This document shows positions 51,334-60,330 of a stretch of 64,000 nucleotides of DNA, one piece after another. The notes beneath the pieces are model-generated. The model was not told the origin of the DNA, did not search any database, and saw only the letters and a program-made list of their open reading frames with translations. This stretch comes from Sinorhizobium psoraleae. Lineage in GTDB: Bacteria; Pseudomonadota; Alphaproteobacteria; Rhizobiales; Rhizobiaceae. Made by a program: the position numbers and the translations under genes. How positions within the stretch are numbered: position 1 is the first letter of the stretch; each line of letters opens with the position of its first letter. Location: contig NZ_JABEKV010000003.1 of the NCBI RefSeq assembly GCF_013283645.1, positions 930,001-994,000 on the forward strand, in the 5' to 3' direction.

Positions 51334-51794
51334 GACACGGAGGACACCACCCAAAAGGCTAGCAGAATTGCAACCAGATCTTCGAGAAGGGCTACCGGCA
51401 AATCCTTGCCAATGGCCAGGCCAAGTCGCTTTCGTGCCTCGTAACCGCCGAGCGTGCCGACGACCGCTCCGATGACGCCGGCGATCGCACCGCCGACAAG
51501 CGATCCGCCCGCAGTGCCGATCACCGCGCCGCAAAAGCCGCCGCTGACGATGCGTGCGCCGAACTGCTGCGGCACTTTGCGGCTCGGCGTGCTCGGAAGC
51601 TGGTCGGTGACATATTCGACGAGTGCCAGCAGGCCGAAAATATACGGCGTGAAGCGGAAGCCCATGAAAGCCGCCCAGCTATTGGCGACAGGCAGCCAGC
51701 CGGCGGCCGTCGCGATGCTGACTGCGGCGGGCGCGGTCATGGCGCGAAGCCCCGCCACCACACCGATCAAAAGCGCGAGAATATAGACGGACAT
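51330..51794 (-). CDS. DUF4126 membrane protein
   Basis: This 154-residue protein is mostly hydrophobic, with about four membrane segments: ILALLIGVVAGLRAMTAPAA at the start, RFTPYIFGLLALVEYVTDQL, a glycine-rich GGFCGAVIGTAGGSLVGGAI, and a last one in VALLEDLVAILLAFWVV. It matches DUF4126, function unknown. GGGGGAAAC precedes the ATG at 51794. The stop overlaps the start of the flavoprotein gene, so the two are translated together and may work together. It is divergent from osmF. Confidence 0.85.
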   Translation of the reverse strand: MSVYILALLIGVVAGLRAMTAPAAVSIATAAGWLPVANSWAAFMGFRFTPYIFGLLALVEYVTDQLPSTPSRKVPQQFGARIVSGGFCGAVIGTAGGSLVGGAIAGVIGAVVGTLGGYEARKRLGLAIGKDLPVALLEDLVAILLAFWVVSSVS

Positions 51795-52015
51795 GTTTCC
51801 CCCAAAACAATTCCCATGCGCAGAGGGGAGAGTGGCTGAGAACGGTATCGATTGCAATGTCCAATCGAAGGCTGTGCGTGTTAAGAATTCAACCGTTGGT
51901 TCGCACACGCAATGCGCTCTATTTTTCGCCGGACCCTGACATATATGGAATGGCTTACCCCGACGCAGCGGAAAATCCGTGATCAAACTGCGAGACTAAA
52001 TCGAGGGAGACAATC

Positions 52016-52927
52016 ATGCGCCTGATCAAGACTGTTATCGGTACCGCTTTTGCCCTTGCGCTCACCGCCGCCGCGGCTGAGGCCGATGTCGTCGTGTCCT
52101 CAAAAATCGATACGGAAGGGGGCGTACTCGGCAATATCATTCTCTCCGTTCTCAATGCCAACGGTATCAAGACCACGGATCGTGTTCAGCTTGGCGCGAC
52201 GCCCGTCGTGCGCAAGGCGATTACCGCGGGGGAGATTGACATCTATCCGGAATATACCGGCAACGCCGCCTTCTTCTTCGAGAAGGCCGATGATCCTGCC
52301 TGGAAGGACGCTGCGAAGGCCTACGAGCAGGCCAAGAAGCTCGACTATGATGCCAACAAGATCGTCTGGCTGACGCCATCGCCGGCCAACAACACCTGGG
52401 CGATCGCGCTGCGTAAGGAGGTCGCGGACGCCAACAAGGTCAAGACGCTCTCCGACTTCGGCAAGTATGTCTCGGGCGGCGGTGAGGTTGTGCTCGCGGC
52501 CTCGTCCGAATTCGTCAACTCCGCCGCGGCGCTGCCAGCGTTCCAGACGACCTATTCCTTTACGCTGAAACCCGAGCAACTGATCACGCTTTCCGGCGGC
52601 GATACGGCCGCCACGATTGCGGCGGCTGCAAACCAGACGAACGGCGCCAATGCCGCGATGGTCTACGGCACCGACGGCGGCATTGCGCCCTCCGGTCTCG
52701 TCGTGCTCGAAGATGACAAGAGCGTCCAACCCGTCTATCAGCCAGCGCCGATCATTCGCGAAGCCGTGCTCAAGGAAAATCCGCAGATCGAGGAGCTCTT
52801 GAAGCCGGTCTTCGAAAAGCTCGACCTGGTCACGCTGCAGGAGCTCAATGGCCGCGTACAGGTTGGCGGCGAGCCGGCCAAGGCCGTTGCAGAGGACTTC
52901 TTGAAGAAGAACGGCTTCCTGAAATGA
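52016..52927 (+). CDS. osmF: Quaternary amine ABC substrate-binding protein (OsmF/YehZ type)
   Basis: This 303-residue periplasmic protein has a Sec signal (TVIGTAFALALTAAAAEA). It shows family features SKIDTEGGVLGNIILSVLNA and GEIDIYPEYTGNAAFFF, where the EYTGN stretch is typical of OpuAC/YehZ-like binding proteins for glycine betaine, choline and related compounds. It opens an operon with the same order as E. coli yehZYXW. The upstream 220 bp contain a TGTGCG/CGCACA inverted pair (~51873-51905). A GAGGGAG site precedes the ATG. Confidence 0.9.
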   Translation: MRLIKTVIGTAFALALTAAAAEADVVVSSKIDTEGGVLGNIILSVLNANGIKTTDRVQLGATPVVRKAITAGEIDIYPEYTGNAAFFFEKADDPAWKDAAKAYEQAKKLDYDANKIVWLTPSPANNTWAIALRKEVADANKVKTLSDFGKYVSGGGEVVLAASSEFVNSAAALPAFQTTYSFTLKPEQLITLSGGDTAATIAAAANQTNGANAAMVYGTDGGIAPSGLVVLEDDKSVQPVYQPAPIIREAVLKENPQIEELLKPVFEKLDLVTLQELNGRVQVGGEPAKAVAEDFLKKNGFLK

Positions 52928-53018
52928 TGTGATGATGGGATGGCGCTTGTTCCAGTCGGCCAGGCGCCCTCGTCCATCCAATCGGGCGGGCAACTCCAGA
53001 AGCGCCGTGGGTGATGGC

Positions 53019-54206
53019 ATGATCCAGGGAAAGGAAGGCTTGCCCCTCCGCATCGACAAGCTCGGCATTGTCATTGCCGCGCTTGCTGTCTATGGGGCGC
53101 TTCTTGCGCCGTTTGCAACATTCCGGGCCAACCGGATCGTCCAGGGCGAAGCGAAGGCAATTCTGGAGGCCCTGCCGCCATCGCTCGGATACGCGCTTCT
53201 CGCCCTTCTCGCATTTGCCGCGGCGGTTGCCCTCTTCAAGACGCCGAACCTGGTGCGAATAACCGTGGCTTTTGCGACTCTCGTCGCGCTTGGCGTTCTG
53301 ATCGGAATGGCCGCCAACCATCTGATGCCGCCGGAAAACACCTATGCCCGTGTCTCGCCTGCCTCGGGGTTCTGGGTGATGGTTTTCGCCTTTTCCCTTC
53401 TGGTTGCCGACGCGCTGACGCGTTTGAACCCGGGACCCGTCATCCGGCTAGTCTTCCTTGCCGCTGTTCTTGCAATCGCCGGTGCGATGCTGCTTGGCGG
53501 CGGCTGGGACGGACTTTCCATGCTGAAGGAATATGCAAGCCGCGCCGACACCTTCTGGAAGGAGGCGGGCCGGCACGTGACGCTCGCGCTCGGATCGCTC
53601 GCGGCAGCGACCGTGATCGGATTGCCGCTCGGCGTGCTTTGCCATCGCGTCGAGCCGCTGCGTGCCGGTGTGTTGAATGTCCTCAACGCCATCCAGACAA
53701 TTCCGTCGATCGCACTTTTCGGTATCCTGATCGCACCACTCGGCTGGATCGCGATCCATGTGCCGGGTGCCGCGGCGATCGGCATTCGCGGCATCGGCGT
53801 CGCGCCCGCCTTCGTCGCGCTGTTTCTCTATTCGTTGCTGCCCGTCGTCGCCAACACGGTGGTCGGGCTCGCCGGCGTTCCGCGTGACGCCAACGACGCC
53901 GCACGTGGCATTGGCATGACCGATTGGCAGCGGCTTGCCGGCATCGAGTTCCCGCTCGCCTTTCCGGTGATCCTCACGGGAATCCGCATCGTCCTCGTCC
54001 AGAACATCGGGCTCGCAACCATAGCCGCGCTCATCGGCGGCGGCGGTTTCGGCGTCTTCGTCTTCCAAGGCATAGGCCAGACGGCCATGGATCTCGTGCT
54101 GCTGGGCGCTGTGCCGACCGTCGTCCTGGCCTTCGCGGCGGCCATCGTGCTCGATGCCTTGATCGAAATGACCGTAACGGACCGCAACCAGGGCAATGCC
54201 GCATGA
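53019..54206 (+). CDS. yehY: Quaternary amine ABC permease (YehY type)
   Basis: This permease of ~395 residues has extra N-terminal hydrophobic segments (IVIAALAVYGALLAPFATF and ALLALLAFAAAVALF) before the core domain, as in YehY. The core has TLALGSLAAATVIGLPLGVL, SIALFGILIAPLGWIAIHVP and the EAA-like loop NDAARGIGMTDWQRLAGIEF. The frame is open to 52929, but the first 30 residues there look non-coding; neither start has a strong ribosome site. The stop overlaps the ATPase start (ATGA). Confidence 0.87.
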   Translation: MIQGKEGLPLRIDKLGIVIAALAVYGALLAPFATFRANRIVQGEAKAILEALPPSLGYALLALLAFAAAVALFKTPNLVRITVAFATLVALGVLIGMAANHLMPPENTYARVSPASGFWVMVFAFSLLVADALTRLNPGPVIRLVFLAAVLAIAGAMLLGGGWDGLSMLKEYASRADTFWKEAGRHVTLALGSLAAATVIGLPLGVLCHRVEPLRAGVLNVLNAIQTIPSIALFGILIAPLGWIAIHVPGAAAIGIRGIGVAPAFVALFLYSLLPVVANTVVGLAGVPRDANDAARGIGMTDWQRLAGIEFPLAFPVILTGIRIVLVQNIGLATIAALIGGGGFGVFVFQGIGQTAMDLVLLGAVPTVVLAFAAAIVLDALIEMTVTDRNQGNAA

Positions 54207-55141
54207 TCGAAATCGAACATGTCACCAAGCGCTATGGCGACACGACCGTCGTCAACGATGTGTCGCTGACCGTCGAGCCGCACACGATAACGGTGATCGT
54301 CGGCACGTCCGGCTCCGGCAAGACGACGCTGATCAGAATGGTCAACCGATTGGTCGAGCCGACCTCCGGCACAATTAAAATCGATGGTCAGGACAATCGC
54401 GCCTTGCCGGATTTCGAGCTTCGCCGCAGGATCGGCTATGCCATCCAGGGCCACGGGCTGTTTCCGCACCGCACGGTCGCCCAGAACATCGCTACCGTGC
54501 CGACACTCCTTGGCTGGGACAGGAAACGCATCGATGCGAAGGTCGAGGAACTGCTGACGCTGTTCCAGCTCGATCCGGCGGCCTTCGGCGCACGCTATCC
54601 GCATGAGCTTTCCGGCGGCCAGCAGCAGCGGGTCGGCGTCGCGCGAGCGCTTGCGGCGGAACCGAACGTGCTGTTGATGGATGAGCCCTTTGGCGCCCTC
54701 GATCCCATTATCCGCTCCAAGGCGCAGGACGACCTCGTCGCCATCCAGAAACATTTCGGCACGACCATCATTCTCGTCACCCACGACATGGAAGAGGCCT
54801 TTCACCTTGCAGACAGGATTGCCGTGATGGACAAGGGCGACGTCGTACAATACGCGACGCCGGCCGAGATGCTGGTAGAGCCGGCGACATCCTTCGTCGA
54901 AACTCTGATAGGCACCAGCGAACGGCCGTTCCGGTTGCTGGCGATCGACACGGCGGCGGATGCGGTCGAGCCGGGCGCGGCCGAGGGCGCGCCGATACCG
55001 GCGACGCTCAGCCAGCGCGAGGCGCTCTCCGAACTCTTGTGGTCCGGGCGCTCGGCCCTGCCGGTTGTCGCGCCTGACGGTGCGATCCTCGGCAAGGTCA
55101 GCCTCGAAGGGCTGGCAAAACGGGCGGCGAGGCCGCGGTAA
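54203..55141 (+). CDS. yehX: Quaternary amine ABC ATPase (YehX type)
   Basis: This 312-residue ATPase has Walker A GTSGSGKTT, signature LSGGQQQRVGVARAL, Walker B VLLMDEPFGALD and VTHDMEEAFHLADRIAVM. The C-terminal ~70 residues contain a CBS-like unit (LWSGRSALPVVAPDGAILGK), which in the OpuA family senses ionic strength; here there is one rather than a clear pair. The start overlaps the permease stop, and the stop overlaps the next start as TAATG. Confidence 0.92.
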   Translation: MIEIEHVTKRYGDTTVVNDVSLTVEPHTITVIVGTSGSGKTTLIRMVNRLVEPTSGTIKIDGQDNRALPDFELRRRIGYAIQGHGLFPHRTVAQNIATVPTLLGWDRKRIDAKVEELLTLFQLDPAAFGARYPHELSGGQQQRVGVARALAAEPNVLLMDEPFGALDPIIRSKAQDDLVAIQKHFGTTIILVTHDMEEAFHLADRIAVMDKGDVVQYATPAEMLVEPATSFVETLIGTSERPFRLLAIDTAADAVEPGAAEGAPIPATLSQREALSELLWSGRSALPVVAPDGAILGKVSLEGLAKRAARPR

Positions 55142-55878
55142 TGGCGTGGCTGCCCAATCTCGTCCGGTTCGCGGTCCTGCTGCTGTTGCTTGTCTTCCTG
55201 CTGCAGCCCCTTTGGTTCGAACCCTTGCTGAGGCCGCTGGTGCAGGCAAATGCGCCGGCGATCTATAATCAGGGCAGTCTGTTCTGGTTGACGCTACTGC
55301 ATCTCAGGACGGTTTTTGTCGCAACGCTTGCCGCGACCGCCGTCGCAGTCTCTCTTGCGATCCTCGTCACGCGGAAGGCCGGTGCCGAGTTTCTGCCGCT
55401 TTCGCGCAGCCTGGTGAATATCGGCCAGACCTTTCCGCCGGTGGCCGTGCTGGCATTGGCCGTGCCGATCTTCGGCTTCGGTGAGAAGCCGACGCTGATC
55501 GCCCTCTTCCTCTATGGCCTGCTGCCAATCTTCGAAAATGCGCTGACAGGATTGACGACCTTGCCGCCAACGGTGATGGAGGCTGCACGCGGCGCGGGTA
55601 TGACGGAGCGCCAGCGGCTCTTCAACATCGAGCTTCCCTTGGCGCTGCCGGTGATCCTGACCGGGATCCGATTGTCCGTCGTCATCAGTCTCGCCACCGC
55701 GACGATCGGTTCGACCGTTGCCGCCAAGACGCTCGGCGAAGTCATCATCGCCGGTCTGCAGTCCAACAACCTCGCCTTCGTCCTTCAAGGCGGACTGATC
55801 GTCGCCGCCCTGGCGGTGCTTATCCACGATGCGCTTCAGGCAGTCGAACGGTTTCTTTCCGGGCGGGTGCGCGCCTAG
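55141..55878 (+). CDS. yehW: Quaternary amine ABC permease (YehW type)
   Basis: This 245-residue permease has hydrophobic segments at FAVLLLLLVFLLQPLWF, VFVATLAATAVAVSLAILV and ALAVPIFGFGEKPTLIALFL. The loop MEAARGAGMTERQRLFNIELP is the EAA motif (only its core EAARGAGMTERQ need be noted). It is the last gene of the four-gene operon, with all junctions overlapping or close. Size and order match E. coli YehW. Confidence 0.9.
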   Translation: MAWLPNLVRFAVLLLLLVFLLQPLWFEPLLRPLVQANAPAIYNQGSLFWLTLLHLRTVFVATLAATAVAVSLAILVTRKAGAEFLPLSRSLVNIGQTFPPVAVLALAVPIFGFGEKPTLIALFLYGLLPIFENALTGLTTLPPTVMEAARGAGMTERQRLFNIELPLALPVILTGIRLSVVISLATATIGSTVAAKTLGEVIIAGLQSNNLAFVLQGGLIVAALAVLIHDALQAVERFLSGRVRA

Positions 55879-55957
55879 GAGCCGTCCCCGACGGACCTCA
55901 CTGCTCGCAAAAGTCGTAGTAACCCCAAAACAGATCACAGGACCCATTTGGCATGCT

Positions 55958-55976
55958 CGTGAAAATGAATTTCACG
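55958..55976. promoter_or_regulatory. Palindromic operator candidate upstream of the Gfo/Idh operon
   Basis: CGTGAAA-ATGAA-TTTCACG is a perfect 7-base inverted repeat with a 5-base centre. It is followed by AT-rich DNA with TTGACG (~56000). It lies ~97 bp before the oxidoreductase start. No regulator gene is adjacent, so the regulator is unknown. Confidence 0.5.
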
Positions 55977-56072
55977 TTTTGCCGAAATGTTCGATTTTTT
56001 GTTGACGCATCTAAAAATCTATCCCAGTCTGCGAAAATAAATTACGCCAAAAGGCAAGGGAACAGCAACAGC

Positions 56073-57233
56073 ATGAAAGTCGGGATAATCGGACTCGGAT
56101 TCCGTCTGGGGTACCTGGGCTATGTCTTCAAGGCGATAGACGAAAGCTTCGAGATCGCCGGCTATGTCGATCCGGCGCCCGCCGGCCTTGCGAGCCTCAT
56201 CGAGAAAGGCATATTCCCCGGCAGAGCCTATCCCTCGCCTGAGGAGTTGATCGCCGGCGAGAAGCTCGATCTTCTGATGATCGGCTCGCCGAACCACATG
56301 CATCTCGATCATATCCGCATCGGCCTCGAGGCCGGCCTCAAGATTTTCTGCGAGAAGCCCATCGTCAGCACGATCGAGCAGAGCCTGGAGCTTGCAGGCC
56401 TTCTGGCGAAGCACGGCCATGATCGCCTGATGGTCGGCCTCGTGCTCCGCTACGCGCCGTTGTATCGCGATCTTCGCGCCGCTCAGGCCGCGGGAACGCT
56501 CGGCCAGATCGTCTCGATTGAGGCTGCCGAACACATCGAACCCTATCATGGCGCATTTTTCATGCGTGACTGGCGCCGCTATGGACGCTTCGCCGGCAGC
56601 TTCATGCTCGAAAAATGCTGCCATGACCTCGATCTCTATAACGGCGTCGTCGGCGCCCGGCCCGAGCGCGTCGCGAGCTTCGGCGGCCGCAAGAGCTTCA
56701 CCCCCGTCAACGATCCCGCCCGCGAAGGCATCAACGATCTTCAGCTATTCCACCGCAAACCAAGTGGGTGGCTCGGATCGGACAAGGTCTTCGACAGCGA
56801 TGGCGACATCATCGACTATCAGGTTGCGATCATCGAGTACGCCAACGGCGTCGCGATGAATTTTCACACCAACTTGAACGTGCCGGACCAGTTCCGCCGC
56901 TTCTGCGTGATGGGGTCGCGCGGCATGGCCGAAGGCGACTTTATCCGCGGCTATCTCGATGTCCACGAGGTGCTTTCCGGCAAGAAGGTGGTTGAGAAGA
57001 AGTACGCCAAGGAGACGGCGCTTTCGCAGCACTACGGCGCCGATGAGCAGATGGCGGCCGAGATCATCGCCCACGTCAGGGACGAGGGGCCGCTCCCGGT
57101 TTCGCCACTCGATGCCCTGGAGGCAGGCATCTTGGCGCTTTCCATGGATGAGGCTCGGATGAAGCGGACGGTCGTCGATCTTCGCCCGCTATGGGACCGC
57201 TTCGACGAAGCGCTGCACGCCCGTGCGGCCTGA
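56073..57233 (+). CDS. Gfo/Idh/MocA-family oxidoreductase
   Basis: This 386-residue NAD(P)-dependent sugar or inositol-type dehydrogenase has the N-terminal Rossmann motif VGIIGLGFRLGYLGYVF and the family motif FCEKPIVSTIEQ (~92), with the conserved Lys. The C-terminal alpha/beta domain carries EAAEHIEPYHGAFFMRDW and EKCCHDLDLYN (~183), typical catalytic-His regions. The ATG at 56073 matches the true N-terminus; the longer frame from 55953 is not used. It leads a carbohydrate ABC operon and probably acts on the imported sugar or derivative. Confidence 0.9.
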   Translation: MKVGIIGLGFRLGYLGYVFKAIDESFEIAGYVDPAPAGLASLIEKGIFPGRAYPSPEELIAGEKLDLLMIGSPNHMHLDHIRIGLEAGLKIFCEKPIVSTIEQSLELAGLLAKHGHDRLMVGLVLRYAPLYRDLRAAQAAGTLGQIVSIEAAEHIEPYHGAFFMRDWRRYGRFAGSFMLEKCCHDLDLYNGVVGARPERVASFGGRKSFTPVNDPAREGINDLQLFHRKPSGWLGSDKVFDSDGDIIDYQVAIIEYANGVAMNFHTNLNVPDQFRRFCVMGSRGMAEGDFIRGYLDVHEVLSGKKVVEKKYAKETALSQHYGADEQMAAEIIAHVRDEGPLPVSPLDALEAGILALSMDEARMKRTVVDLRPLWDRFDEALHARAA

Positions 57234-57245
57234 GAGGGAACGGGC

Positions 57246-58130
57246 ATGAGTGTTCGGCGCAGCACGATCATCTTCGCCTGGATACTGCTTCTGCCGGCTC
57301 TTCTCTATGTGTCGGTTATCGTCGCCTATCCGCTCGTGGACACATTCATCCTGTCGTTTACGGATGCTTCGCTGAAGAAAACGACCAAGTGGGTGGGCAC
57401 GCTCAACTACGACAAGATCTTCAACGGCACCTTCGCGGAAGTGATCGCCCGGACGTTCGTTTGGACCTTCTTTTCCGTGTCGATCAAGATGGTGATCGGT
57501 ACCTTCGGCGCCGTCATGCTGAACGCGGCGGTGCCGGGACGCGCCCTGTTTCGCGTCCTCACCATGCCGCCGTGGATCGTGCCGATGGCTATCGGCATCT
57601 TCATGTGGGGCTGGATGTACAACGGCCAGTTCGGGATGATTTCCGGCGTGCTGCAAAACTTGGGTCTGGTCGATGGTCCCGTCGCCTTCCTCGCCCACGG
57701 TTCGACGGCCTTCTGGGCAACGATCATCACCGATGTGTGGATCGGCGTGCCGCTGGTGACGCTCTATCTGCTGGCCTCGATCCAGGCGATCCCGCAGGAT
57801 CTCTACGAGGCAGCATGGACGGACGGGGCCGGCCGCTTCTACCGGTTTCGCCGTATCACCCTGCCGCTGCTTGTGCCGGCAATGATCACCATGTCGATGC
57901 TCTCGCTGATCGCCACCTTCAACTCGTTCGACATCATCTGGATCCTCACGCAGGGCGGCCCGAACGGTGACACGACGACGATGATCATCGACACCTATCG
58001 AACGGCGATCGGCTCGAAGAAATATGGCGAGGGTGCCGCGCGTGCCGTGGTGATCTGCATCTTCCTGTCGATCTTCTGCCTGCTCTACTTCCGCGTCACC
58101 CACCGCCTTGCCTCCGGAGAAAGCCGATGA
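57246..58130 (+). CDS. Carbohydrate ABC permease (MalF/UgpA type)
   Basis: This 294-residue permease begins with IIFAWILLLPALLYVSVIVA and has six hydrophobic segments. The EAA loop is YEAAWTDGAGRFYRFRRITLP. It starts 12 bp after the oxidoreductase gene, and its stop overlaps the next permease by 4 bp. Confidence 0.92.
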   Translation: MSVRRSTIIFAWILLLPALLYVSVIVAYPLVDTFILSFTDASLKKTTKWVGTLNYDKIFNGTFAEVIARTFVWTFFSVSIKMVIGTFGAVMLNAAVPGRALFRVLTMPPWIVPMAIGIFMWGWMYNGQFGMISGVLQNLGLVDGPVAFLAHGSTAFWATIITDVWIGVPLVTLYLLASIQAIPQDLYEAAWTDGAGRFYRFRRITLPLLVPAMITMSMLSLIATFNSFDIIWILTQGGPNGDTTTMIIDTYRTAIGSKKYGEGAARAVVICIFLSIFCLLYFRVTHRLASGESR

Positions 58131-58984
58131 GCCAGCCGGCCCTGATCAATCGCTATCGCTGGTACGAGCTGGTCGGAATCTACGCGGGGATCTTTGTCTT
58201 CCTGAGTTTCATTCTAGCCCCCTTTGTCGAAGGCTTCCTGGTGTCGCTGAAGCCGCTCAGCCTGCTTTTTTCATCGCCCTATCGTTTCTGGCCGGAGAAT
58301 GGCTCCTTCGCCGCCTACAAGACCATGTGGGTGAGCGTGCCGGGATTCGCCCGCTACATCTTCAATTCGTTCTTCGTTTCCATCATCGTCACCGCGGTCG
58401 TGCTGGCGCTGGTGGTGCCGGCTGCCTATGCATTTGCGCGCTTCAGGTTCCGCGGCAGCGGCGCGCTGCTTGCGGCCTTTCTGGCGGTCAACATGTTCTC
58501 CGGCGCGGTGCTCTTGATCCCGCTCTTCCGGCTCATGCGCAGCTTCGGCGTGCTCAACACCTATTTCGCCATGATCGTGCCCGGTGTCGCCTTCCTTATC
58601 CCCTCGGCGATCTGGCTCTTGCGCACCTACATGATGCGGATCCCACGGGAATTGGACGAGGCAGCCTTCGTCGACGGCGCCAGCCACTTCTACACGCTTC
58701 GCCGGGTGATCCTGCCGATCGCCATGCCGGGCATCACGGTGGTCGCGATCACCACCTTCATAGGCTCCTATGCCCAGCAGTTCATCTTCGCACTGACTTT
58801 CAATTCCAAGACCGAGTACATGCCGCTGCCCGTAGGTCTCTTCGCCTATTTCGGCCGGCAGGAAGTGGTCTGGAACGAACTGATGGCCGCAAGTTTCGTC
58901 GGCATCGCGCCGGCTGTCATCGTCATTTTCTTCCTGCAACGCTATCTCGTCAGCGGCCTGACCGCCGGCGCGGTGAAACAATAA
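58127..58984 (+). CDS. Carbohydrate ABC permease (MalG/UgpE type)
   Basis: This 285-residue permease has hydrophobic segments beginning ELVGIYAGIFVFLSFILAPF, and the EAA loop DEAAFVDGASHFYTLRRVIL. It forms the channel with the preceding gene. The start lies in the ATGA overlap. Confidence 0.92.
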   Translation: MSQPALINRYRWYELVGIYAGIFVFLSFILAPFVEGFLVSLKPLSLLFSSPYRFWPENGSFAAYKTMWVSVPGFARYIFNSFFVSIIVTAVVLALVVPAAYAFARFRFRGSGALLAAFLAVNMFSGAVLLIPLFRLMRSFGVLNTYFAMIVPGVAFLIPSAIWLLRTYMMRIPRELDEAAFVDGASHFYTLRRVILPIAMPGITVVAITTFIGSYAQQFIFALTFNSKTEYMPLPVGLFAYFGRQEVVWNELMAASFVGIAPAVIVIFFLQRYLVSGLTAGAVKQ

Positions 58985-59012
58985 GCAACCACCAGAAAAG
59001 GGGAGTTCCATC

Positions 59013-60242
59013 GTGACCATTGCTTACAAGACTGCTTTTCTAACGCTTGCCTTGCTCGGATCGACCGCGCTCGGGAGCGTCGCCGCGCAGGCCGCCGACC
59101 AGGAGATCAGCTGGATCTACTGCGGCGACAAGATCGATCCGATCCACGAGAAATACATCAAGGAATGGGAAGGCAAGAACGCCGGCTGGAAGGTGGTGCC
59201 GGAAGTCGTCGGCTGGGCCCAGTGCCAGGACAAGGCGACGACGCTTGCAGCGGCTGGCACGCCGGTCGGCATGGCCTATGTGGGATCCCGCACACTCAAG
59301 GAGTTCGCCGAGAACGATATGATCGTTCCGGTCCCCATGACCGAGGAAGAGAAGAAGAGCTACTATCCGAACATCGTCGACACGGTGACCTTCGATGATA
59401 CCCAGTGGGGCGTGCCGGTCGCCTTTTCGACCAAGGCGCTCTATTGGAACAAGGACCTCTTCAAGCAGGCCGGCCTTGACCCGGAAACGCCGCCGAAAAC
59501 CTGGGCCGAAGAGATCGCCTTTGCGAAGCAGATCAAGGAAAAGACCGGCATTGCGGGCTATGGTCTGCCGGCCAAGACCTTCGACAACACAATGCACCAG
59601 TTCATGCACTGGGTTTACACCAACAACGGCAAGGTCATCGACGGCGACAAGATCGTGATGGACAGCCCGGAAGTGCTGGCGGCGCTGCAGGCCTACAAGG
59701 ACATCACGCCCTATTCAGTCGAAGGGGCGACCGCTTACGAGCAGAACGAAATCCGTGCCATCTTCCTTGACGGCAAGGCTGGCATGATCCAGTCGGGCTC
59801 CGGGGCGGCTGCGCTGCTCAAGGAAACGAAGATCAACTGGGGCATCGCGCCGCTGCCGCTCGGCCCTTCGGCCAAGGGTGAAGGGACGCTCCTGATCACC
59901 GACAGCCTGGCGATCTTCAAGGGTACCGGCGTCGAGGAAAAGGCGATCGAATTCGCCAAGTTCATTACATCTCCCGGTCCGCAGGGCGAATACGAGTTGC
60001 AGGGCGGCGCAGGACTGACGCCGCTGCGTCCTTCCCCGAAGGTTGATGAATTCGTCAAGGCCGACGCGTCCTGGAAGCCGTTGATCGACGGCATCGCCTA
60101 TGGTGGCCCGGAACCGCTCTTCACGGATTACAAAGGCTTTCAGAACGCAATGATCGACATGGTGCAGTCGGTCGTCACCGGCAAGGCGGAGCCGGCCGAT
60201 GCCTTGAAGAAAGCGGCAGGCGAACTCGAACAGTACAAGTAA
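59013..60242 (+). CDS. Carbohydrate ABC substrate-binding protein (family 1)
   Basis: This 409-residue protein has a Sec signal ([20 protein letters not shown]) and a family 1 binding fold, with [41 protein letters not shown] and [17 protein letters not shown]. The start is GTG at 59013 behind AGGGGAG. The ligand cannot be read from the sequence. It is followed by a strong hairpin before the ATPase gene, consistent with higher expression of the binding protein. Confidence 0.92.
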   Translation: MTIAYKTAFLTLALLGSTALGSVAAQAADQEISWIYCGDKIDPIHEKYIKEWEGKNAGWKVVPEVVGWAQCQDKATTLAAAGTPVGMAYVGSRTLKEFAENDMIVPVPMTEEEKKSYYPNIVDTVTFDDTQWGVPVAFSTKALYWNKDLFKQAGLDPETPPKTWAEEIAFAKQIKEKTGIAGYGLPAKTFDNTMHQFMHWVYTNNGKVIDGDKIVMDSPEVLAALQAYKDITPYSVEGATAYEQNEIRAIFLDGKAGMIQSGSGAAALLKETKINWGIAPLPLGPSAKGEGTLLITDSLAIFKGTGVEEKAIEFAKFITSPGPQGEYELQGGAGLTPLRPSPKVDEFVKADASWKPLIDGIAYGGPEPLFTDYKGFQNAMIDMVQSVVTGKAEPADALKKAAGELEQYK

Positions 60243-60248
60243 GCCCGA

Positions 60249-60281
60249 CGGAGACCGCGGAGCGCAAGCCTGCGGTCTCCG
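60249..60281 (+). terminator. Attenuating hairpin after the sugar-binding protein gene
   Basis: The arms CGGAGACCGC (60249-60258) and GCGGTCTCCG (60272-60281) are perfect, with a 13-base loop and CTTATTCT after. It lies 6 bp after the stop and within the operon. Confidence 0.7.
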
Positions 60282-60330
60282 CTTATTCTGGCGGCAAAGC
60301 CGCCTCGCCCTGGTGGCCGGAGACAGATTC

